A stretch of DNA of 64,000 nt from assembly GCA_030066085.1 (NCBI GenBank), contig JASJCI010000033.1:78698-142697 (forward strand), read 5' to 3'. The stretch is from Gammaproteobacteria bacterium. Lineage in GTDB: Bacteria > Pseudomonadota > Gammaproteobacteria > GCA-001735895. Below the pieces are notes generated by a model that made no database searches, was not told the DNA's origin, and saw only the letters and a program-made list of their open reading frames with translations. Made by a program: the position numbers and the translations under genes. Shown here one piece after another: positions 57,901 through 64,000 of the stretch; positions within the stretch are counted from its first letter, which is position 1; each line of letters opens with the position of its first letter.

Positions 57901-57930
57901 ATATAAATCAAATTGCCAATTGAGTTATAT
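57901..57930. promoter_or_regulatory. 30-bp dyad, candidate LysR autoregulatory operator
   Basis: ATATAAATCAAATTGCCAATTGAGTTATAT; 12 of 15 symmetric pairs, 4 bp before the LysR start, in the divergent promoter region. Confidence 0.7.
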
Positions 57931-57934
57931 AAAA

Positions 57935-58909
57935 ATGGCACGCGATTTCACCCTGCACCAGTACCGCATTTTCCTGCGCGCCGCCGAGCTGGGCAGCATT
58001 ACCCGTACCGCCCATGCACTCGCGTTGCCGCAGCCATCGATCAGCCGCTCGATCGCACGCATGGAATCCGAGCTGCAGGTCAAGCTGATCGAGCGCCATC
58101 GCAACGGTATTCGGCTGACCGCCGCCGGCGAACGCTTCAACCTGCACGCGCGCGAAGCCGTGCGCCAGTTCGATCTCGCGCGCGTCGAGGCCGGCCGGAC
58201 CGGTTCGCAACTCACCGGCGAGGTGCGCCTGGCGGCACCGGAAAGTGTCGGCGGCATCCTGTTCGTGCCGCTGGTGAAAGCATTCCAGCAGCGTTATCCG
58301 GACGCGCGCATCCGGGTCATGACCAGCGCCAGCGCACACATCCCGTGGTTGATGGACAACCAGGTCATCGATCTCGGCATCGTGGCCGATACGCATGCCG
58401 CGCCGAGCAGCGGCACCGAGGTTCTGTGCCGGGAAAATCTCTACCTGGTGGCACCCGCCGCACGGCTGACCGACAAGCGCGAAACCATTGCGCTGCAAGA
58501 GATCGAAAACCTGCCGCTCTACCTGAATGCCATGCAGGGCGGCTTTCGCGCGCGCATCGATGAAGCCTGCGCGGCGATTGGCGTTGTACCGCGGGTACTC
58601 GCCGAAATCGATGCCAACGAGTCGCTGCTCGATCTCGTGCTCGACGAGGATGGCTATACCATCCTGCCCTACAGCGCTATCGCGCGGCCGTACCGGTTAC
58701 AACAGTTCGCCGCGGCGCGCATCGTCAAACCGCCAATAACCCGTGATCTCAAACTGGTCACCGCGTCCAGTCGACCCCTGCCGCCGATCGCGCGCGAAAC
58801 GCCGCGCCTGTTGCGCCGCATCCTGCGGCAGCAGGCGGCCACCGCGCGCTGGCAAATTGAACCCTGGCCGATGACCCGCGATCGAGCCGCTGGACCCGCG
58901 CCGCCGTAG
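57935..58909 (+). CDS. LysR-family transcriptional regulator
   Basis: FTLHQYRIFLRAAELGSITRTAHALALPQPSISRSIARMESELQVKLIERHRNGIRLTAAGE. Confidence 0.93.
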   Translation: MARDFTLHQYRIFLRAAELGSITRTAHALALPQPSISRSIARMESELQVKLIERHRNGIRLTAAGERFNLHAREAVRQFDLARVEAGRTGSQLTGEVRLAAPESVGGILFVPLVKAFQQRYPDARIRVMTSASAHIPWLMDNQVIDLGIVADTHAAPSSGTEVLCRENLYLVAPAARLTDKRETIALQEIENLPLYLNAMQGGFRARIDEACAAIGVVPRVLAEIDANESLLDLVLDEDGYTILPYSAIARPYRLQQFAAARIVKPPITRDLKLVTASSRPLPPIARETPRLLRRILRQQAATARWQIEPWPMTRDRAAGPAPP

Positions 58910-58949
58910 TATTTATTCTTGCCCACTTCGCACTGACATTTCACGGCGC

Positions 58950-59774
58950 ATGCAGCCAGTTAAAGACCCGTCCGAAACACCCATTCCGCCCCTGCTCGGC
59001 GCCGACGAACCGCCAGCCTGCGAGATAATCAACGAAACCGGCCAGGCCAGCCTGCTGCTGGTCTGTGACCACGCGAGCAACCGGATTCCGGCCGCACTGG
59101 ACAACCTCGGGCTTGGCGCCGATGCACTGGAACAGCACATCGCCTATGACATCGGCGCACGTAAACTGACCTGCCACCTGTCGCAACATCTCGACGCGCC
59201 CGCGGTGCTCGCATGTTATTCACGCCTGGTCGTGGATCTCAATCGCAGCCTGGAGGACCCCAGCGTGATGCCGGAAGTCAGCGACGAAACCGTCGTTCCC
59301 GGCAACCAGGGCCTGTCCGCGGCGCAGCGCGCGGCGCGCGTGCGGGGCCTGTACACGCCTTATCGCAAGGCAATCGACGGTATGTTGCACGGTTTTCGCG
59401 AGCGCGGCCTGGCACCCGCTTTCGTCGCGATCCACAGCTTCACGCCGGAAATGGCCGGCTTTGCGCGCCCCTGGCACATCGGCATCCTGTGGGACAAGGA
59501 TCCGCGTATCCCGGTGCCGCTGATGGAACACCTGCGCGCGCGCGCCGAGGGTTTCAACATCGGCGACAACGAACCCTACTCGGGCAAACATCCGGCCGAC
59601 TACACCATCGATCACCACGCCGAGGCCTCCGGTATCCCGCACGTGTCGATCGAGATTCGCCAGGACCTGGTCGACACCGAGGAAGGCGCCGAGGTCTGGG
59701 CCACGATCCTGCACGAAGCGCTGGCGGAAATCCTGGCCGACCCGGATCTCTACCAGGTCTGGCAGTACATCTGA
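58950..59774 (+). CDS. N-formylglutamate amidohydrolase family protein
   Basis: LLVCDHASNRIPAAL, HSFTPEM, VSIEIRQDLV. Confidence 0.9.
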   Translation: MQPVKDPSETPIPPLLGADEPPACEIINETGQASLLLVCDHASNRIPAALDNLGLGADALEQHIAYDIGARKLTCHLSQHLDAPAVLACYSRLVVDLNRSLEDPSVMPEVSDETVVPGNQGLSAAQRAARVRGLYTPYRKAIDGMLHGFRERGLAPAFVAIHSFTPEMAGFARPWHIGILWDKDPRIPVPLMEHLRARAEGFNIGDNEPYSGKHPADYTIDHHAEASGIPHVSIEIRQDLVDTEEGAEVWATILHEALAEILADPDLYQVWQYI

Positions 59775-59810
59775 CGGATTATCGACGCGTCCCGGCGTGG
59801 GCGCAGGATC

Positions 59811-60917
59811 TCAGGAATACTGCGCCAGCGGCTCGCCGATCAGCGCTAGATCAGGCTCGACGCCGATGCCCGGCAAGTCGGGGGCACTGAAACAGCCGTC
59901 GACGTTGCGCGCACCCTGCCCCGGCGCCGGGTCCGGCTCGACCATTTCCTGGCAGGACCAGACGCCGAGACAGCTCGGCGCCGGGATCGTCTGCGCAAAA
60001 TGCGCCACGGCGGTATCCGCCAGCACCGTGCCGCCGGTATCCATGATCAGCATCGTGATGCCGGTCTGCAGGCACAGGTCGCGGATGCGCCGGGCGCGCG
60101 TCAGCCCGCCGACGCGGTTGATCTTGATATTGACCAGTTCGGCGATGCCGTCGCGCTGGATACGCAACATGTCCTGGTAGTCGTGCAGGCCCTCGTCGAT
60201 ACCGATCGGGTGCCGCGTCTGCCGGCGCACCTGCGCGATCTCGTCGAGAGTTTCGCAGGGCTGCTCGAACCACGAGGTGATACCGTCGATGGCGTTCATG
60301 ACCGTGATCGCCTCGCGCGGCAGCCAGGCGCGATTGACGTCGTAGAAAATGATTTCGCCGGCACGTTCGTTGGCGGCGAGGTGGCGGATGCGCTCGATAT
60401 CGAGGCCAACGTCGGCGCCGACCTTGCAGGAGTGCACGCGGTAACCGCGGTCGCGAAAGCGCTGCACCTCGGCGAGCATCTCCGCGGGCGAGCCGGTGGA
60501 CACGCTGGACGCGATCGGCACCGGATCCGGTTCGCGCGCGCCGAGCAGCTCGCACAGCGGCAGGCCGGCTGACCTCGCGGCGATGTCCCAGCAGGCTATA
60601 TCGAGCGCCGACTTGGCATAGGGGTGTCCGGGCAATGCGAGGTCGAGCGCGCGGTTGATCGCGTCGTGCTGGCGCGGATCCATGCCGAGCAGCACGCCGG
60701 CAAGCTCGTCGATGCCGGCACGGATACCCTTGCCGAAGGCCGGCAGGTAAGTCACGCCCCAGGGGCAACCCTCACCCCAGCCGGAGATCCCGGCATCGGT
60801 ATCTATGCGCACGAGGGTCGAGTCGAGGCGTTCGAAGCGCAGGCGCCCGCCCGACAGGTAATAGGGTTTATGCAGCGGCAGGTCGAGTTGCCAGACCGTG
60901 ATACGTTCGATTTTCAT
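59811..60917 (-). CDS. Enolase-superfamily enzyme 3
   Basis: IFYDVNRAW, FEQPC, IGIDEGL, LVNIKINRVGGLTRAR. Confidence 0.9.
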   Translation of the reverse strand: MKIERITVWQLDLPLHKPYYLSGGRLRFERLDSTLVRIDTDAGISGWGEGCPWGVTYLPAFGKGIRAGIDELAGVLLGMDPRQHDAINRALDLALPGHPYAKSALDIACWDIAARSAGLPLCELLGAREPDPVPIASSVSTGSPAEMLAEVQRFRDRGYRVHSCKVGADVGLDIERIRHLAANERAGEIIFYDVNRAWLPREAITVMNAIDGITSWFEQPCETLDEIAQVRRQTRHPIGIDEGLHDYQDMLRIQRDGIAELVNIKINRVGGLTRARRIRDLCLQTGITMLIMDTGGTVLADTAVAHFAQTIPAPSCLGVWSCQEMVEPDPAPGQGARNVDGCFSAPDLPGIGVEPDLALIGEPLAQYS

Positions 60918-61001
60918 GCGCCGCATGGTAGCGCAGCGGCACGCGGAGTAAATCGAAATTATCCGATCGCGGTCATTCGAAACAGGACGGCAGGGGCAGC
61001 A

Positions 61002-62459
61002 TCAGGTCGCGCGCGCCGGATCGACGAAGCGCCAGGCACACAGGCTGGCGACCAGCGCCAGCGGCACGAAACCGGCGAACAGCCAGAAGCAGACCCGCCG
61101 CAGCACCTCGAGATCGCTACCCGATTCGAGGCCGAACCCGTTCGCGATCAGTCCGCTGATCGCAGCACCGAGGGCAAAGCCGGTTTGCAGCGTGATCGGC
61201 AACATCGACGATGCGCGGTCTTTTTCGCTCTCGGGTACGGCAGCGATAACACGCTTTATGACGAATCCCCACATCATGCCCATCCCGCCGTTCATCAGCA
61301 CCACGGCAGCCACCGTTGCCCACAGGCTGCCATAGGGAAAGCTGAACGCAATGCCGAGCAACCCGAGCACGACCAGCGCGGAACCGGTGCGGATTATCCA
61401 GGGCTCCTGGCGCTGGCGCGCGCCCGAGAACAGGATTGCCGCGCCGCTCCAGGCAAAGGGCTCGACCAGGATGACGAAGCCGGCCTGCAGCGGGTTCATG
61501 CCGTAGACCTCGATCAGGATCAGCGGGCCATAGACCATGAATGACATCAGGCACAGGCCGGTCAGGAAAGCCATCGCGATACCGTTGGCAATCGGGTGAT
61601 GCAGCCGGGTGGCCTGCGGCGGCAGAATGCGGCTCGCGCGCGCGCCGCGGTCGCGGGCAATGAAAAAAGCCAGCGACAGGCAACCGGCCAGCACCATCAG
61701 CGGCGACAGCAGGGGATCGTAATCGGCACCCGCGAGCGAGAACAGCAGGATCGCGCCGGTCAGGAACGCGATCCGGAACCAGGGGATGCGCTCGACCCCG
61801 GCGGCCGGCGTGGCGCGCTCGACACCACCGCGCAACAGGTAAAAAATCGCTGGCGCCAGCAGCAGGCCCTGCAGCGCGAACAACCAGAAGGCCAGGCGCC
61901 AAAGTCCCCAGTTGGCGAAGGCCCCGCCGATCGCGGGACCGCTGAGCGCGGCCAGTACCCAGACCATCGACACCAGGCCCATGACCTTGGGTACCAGGCG
62001 AATACCGAAAAAACGATCCTGTGCGACGAATACCAGCGCGAACAACGCGCCGCCGCCCAGTCCCTGCAGCACGCGGCCAACCAGCAGTATCGGCATGGTC
62101 GGCGCGGTCGCGACGATTATACAGCCGCCGGTATAAACCAGCGCCGCGACGATCATCGACCGCCGCAGGCCGAAGCGGGCTACCAGCATGCTGACCGAGG
62201 CCGCCACCGAGATCGATCCGGCAAGGTAGAGTGCAAAGGTCCAGCTGATCAGGTGCAGACCGCCGATATCGTCGACCGCGCTCGGCATCGTGGTCGCGGT
62301 CAGCATCGAGTTGGTCGCATGCAGCCACACCGACATGCACAGGGTCACGAGTTTCGGCAGGTGTTCCCGTCGAATCAGTTCGTTCCAGCGCACCGCGGCG
62401 GCATCTGCTTCCAAGGGATCTCCGGTTGATGGCTTCAGCAGGAAGGCTGCAGTGTACAA
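61002..62459 (-). CDS. MFS transporter (DHA2-like), start uncertain
   Basis: Multi-TM; LLVGRVLQGLGGGALFALVFVAQDRFFG; the ORF start at 62459 is TTG, the true start may be internal. Confidence 0.85.
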   Translation of the reverse strand: MYTAAFLLKPSTGDPLEADAAAVRWNELIRREHLPKLVTLCMSVWLHATNSMLTATTMPSAVDDIGGLHLISWTFALYLAGSISVAASVSMLVARFGLRRSMIVAALVYTGGCIIVATAPTMPILLVGRVLQGLGGGALFALVFVAQDRFFGIRLVPKVMGLVSMVWVLAALSGPAIGGAFANWGLWRLAFWLFALQGLLLAPAIFYLLRGGVERATPAAGVERIPWFRIAFLTGAILLFSLAGADYDPLLSPLMVLAGCLSLAFFIARDRGARASRILPPQATRLHHPIANGIAMAFLTGLCLMSFMVYGPLILIEVYGMNPLQAGFVILVEPFAWSGAAILFSGARQRQEPWIIRTGSALVVLGLLGIAFSFPYGSLWATVAAVVLMNGGMGMMWGFVIKRVIAAVPESEKDRASSMLPITLQTGFALGAAISGLIANGFGLESGSDLEVLRRVCFWLFAGFVPLALVASLCAWRFVDPARAT

Positions 62460-62584
62460 GTTAAAGCGCGCTTCAAGTCAAGCGGCTTTGCTGCGAACTG
62501 CTGCCGGCCTTGTTACGCATAGCCCCGTGGTCGTGGATCGATTACCCTTGCTGTTTGACCGTCAGCCGCTGCCGCCAAACAACC

Positions 62585-63181
62585 ATGTTCAATCCAAAGC
62601 ACTTCAGAATCACCGACCAGGAAGAAATTCTCGCCTTTCTACAACGCTATAATTTCGGCGAGCTGATCTCGCTGGTCGACGGCCAGTTGACCGCTACCCA
62701 CCTGCCCTTCATGGCGGACGACGAGGGGCGAGCACTCTACTGTCACCTCGCGCGCGCCAATCCGCAGTGGCGCTCGCTGCAGGAACAGCGGGTGCTGATC
62801 ACGCTGCGGGGTCCGCACGACTACATATCGCCGACCTGGTACCGCAACCCGGGGGTGCCGACCTGGAACTACCAGGTGCTGCACGTCTACGGTCACTGCC
62901 GGGTATTCGACGATCCGGCCGAGGTGTCGCAGCTGGTCGATCGGCTGGCGGCGATCCACGAAGCCGGCTCGCAGCGACCCTGGCAACCCGACTATCCCGA
63001 TTCGATGCTGAAGGCGATCGTCGGCGTCGAAATCGAGATCGACGAACTGCAGTGCAAGTACAAGCTGAGCCAGAACCGACCGGCCGCGGATCATCTGCCG
63101 GTGGTCGAACAGCTGGAACGACGCGGCGCCGGCGAACTGGCGGCGGCCATGCGCAGGTTACTGGATCTCGAGTCGGGGTAA
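62585..63181 (+). CDS. PaiB-like FMN-binding negative transcriptional regulator family
   Basis: ATHLPFMAD, HLARANPQWRSL, YISPTWY, VPTWNYQVLHVYG. Confidence 0.88.
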   Translation: MFNPKHFRITDQEEILAFLQRYNFGELISLVDGQLTATHLPFMADDEGRALYCHLARANPQWRSLQEQRVLITLRGPHDYISPTWYRNPGVPTWNYQVLHVYGHCRVFDDPAEVSQLVDRLAAIHEAGSQRPWQPDYPDSMLKAIVGVEIEIDELQCKYKLSQNRPAADHLPVVEQLERRGAGELAAAMRRLLDLESG

Positions 63182-63205
63182 CCCGCGGTTTCGGAGTCAG
63201 TCAAC

Positions 63206-63691
63206 ATGAGCGACAAATCATCAATCAGCCTGCTCGAAGATGCGATCCGGGAGCGAGCGCTCGTTTACCTCGCACTGTATCGCGAACTGTCCGATCGTTA
63301 TGGCCGCGACGAGGCCATCGATGTGCTGCGCAGCGCCATCTACCAGCATGGAAGGGCTTTCGGCGAAACCCTGGGAGATTATGCTCCCGACGACTTTGCG
63401 GGCCTGTTCGAAGGATTTGCCAGGGCGCCGGACGGCGGCGCCACCTTCAGGCCCAGGGCCTGGCAACTGGACGACCAGTGCCTGGACGTGCAGATGATGG
63501 CCTGCCCGCTGAAAGACGCCTGGCTCGAGGCCGGCTGCAGCAACGACGAGGTCTGCGATCTGCTACGCTGCGCGTCGGCAATCGACGAGGGCACGCTCGA
63601 CGCGGCCGGCTTCGAGCATGAAATCAAACTCTGGTCACCCGGCGAGTCGGGCTGTTGTCGTTTGCGGATTACCGCGAAGAAATCCCGGTAG
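63206..63691 (+). CDS. L-2-amino-thiazoline-4-carboxylic acid hydrolase family protein
   Basis: 161 aa; MMACPLKDAWLEAGCSNDEVCDLLRCASAIDEGTLDAAGFEHEIKLWSPGESGCCRLRI. Confidence 0.75.
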   Translation: MSDKSSISLLEDAIRERALVYLALYRELSDRYGRDEAIDVLRSAIYQHGRAFGETLGDYAPDDFAGLFEGFARAPDGGATFRPRAWQLDDQCLDVQMMACPLKDAWLEAGCSNDEVCDLLRCASAIDEGTLDAAGFEHEIKLWSPGESGCCRLRITAKKSR

Positions 63692-63802
63692 TCCCGCTTC
63701 GGCGGTCCGCCGCGAAAGGCTACACGCCTTTAGGCCCTTCGGGTCCCGGCTGGGACCTTGCTAGACATGCACTATCGGCTCATCGTCATCCCCGCGCAAG
63801 CG
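63691..63802. repeat. Fragments of the composite palindromic element
   Basis: GTCCCGCTTCGGCGGTCCGCCGCGAAAGGCTACACGCC (as at 50810-50843) and ATCGTCATCCCCGCGCAAGCG. Confidence 0.65.
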
Positions 63803-63906
63803 CACTACTGTCCGGGATGATTTAAACGCCTGATCAAAAACACTTTTAAAACGATGTTCTGGTACGCAAAAGCCGTACTCCGACTTAATTATCTACCTCT
63901 TGAGTT

Positions 63907-63985
63907 GTCATCCCGCGGCTCGACCGCGGGATCCAGAAAACCTTGGCTCATCACTGGACCCCGCGGTCAAGCCGCGGGGTGACAG
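63907..63985. repeat. Dispersed inverted-repeat element, copy 2
   Basis: TGTCATCCCGCGGCTCGACCGCGGGATCCAG ... CCCGCGGTCAAGCCGCGGGGTGACA. Confidence 0.8.
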
Positions 63986-64000
63986 GTGTTAACAGTGCTG

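Noticed and set aside
1-64000. Prophage, integrative element or defence island
   Set aside because: No integrase, transposase, phage structural, restriction or toxin-antitoxin genes recognised; no tRNA or rRNA seen by eye.

Overview
The window is a GC-rich chromosomal segment of a gammaproteobacterium-like (probably marine) genome. It is densely coded, and I saw no rRNA, tRNA, prophage, IS element or CRISPR array. Main themes: (1) a tungsten/molybdenum block at about 14.3-31.1 kb: moaA, fdhD, moaB, a tungstate ABC transporter (tupABC), mobA, mobB, and a tungsten aldehyde:ferredoxin oxidoreductase (AOR) operon (aorA-aorB-aorC-moaD-like-unknown 104-aa ORF-moeB-like-cupin) divergent from moeA-moaD; (2) a DMSP-lyase-like cupin next to a FAD/GcvT dehydrogenase (33.9-37.0 kb); (3) a catabolic cluster at 51.6-60.9 kb with three enolase-superfamily enzymes, three different Fe(II)/2OG-type oxygenases, a class II aldolase, an N-formylglutamate amidohydrolase-like protein and a LysR regulator preceded by a 30-bp dyad; (4) two unusual intergenic tandem arrays (43.24-43.49 kb and 50.93-51.06 kb) that grow from the same palindromic element edge, plus a second dispersed inverted-repeat element (48.33 and 63.91 kb). 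The rest is housekeeping or poorly characterised genes: BtuFCD-like ABC transporter, DUF1631, ogt, ald, nitrilase, cbpAM, trxC, class III cyclase/TPR, MBL-cNMP protein, sulfatase, CHAD, MltF-like protein and greB. Product calls come from reading translated motifs only; no database search was run.
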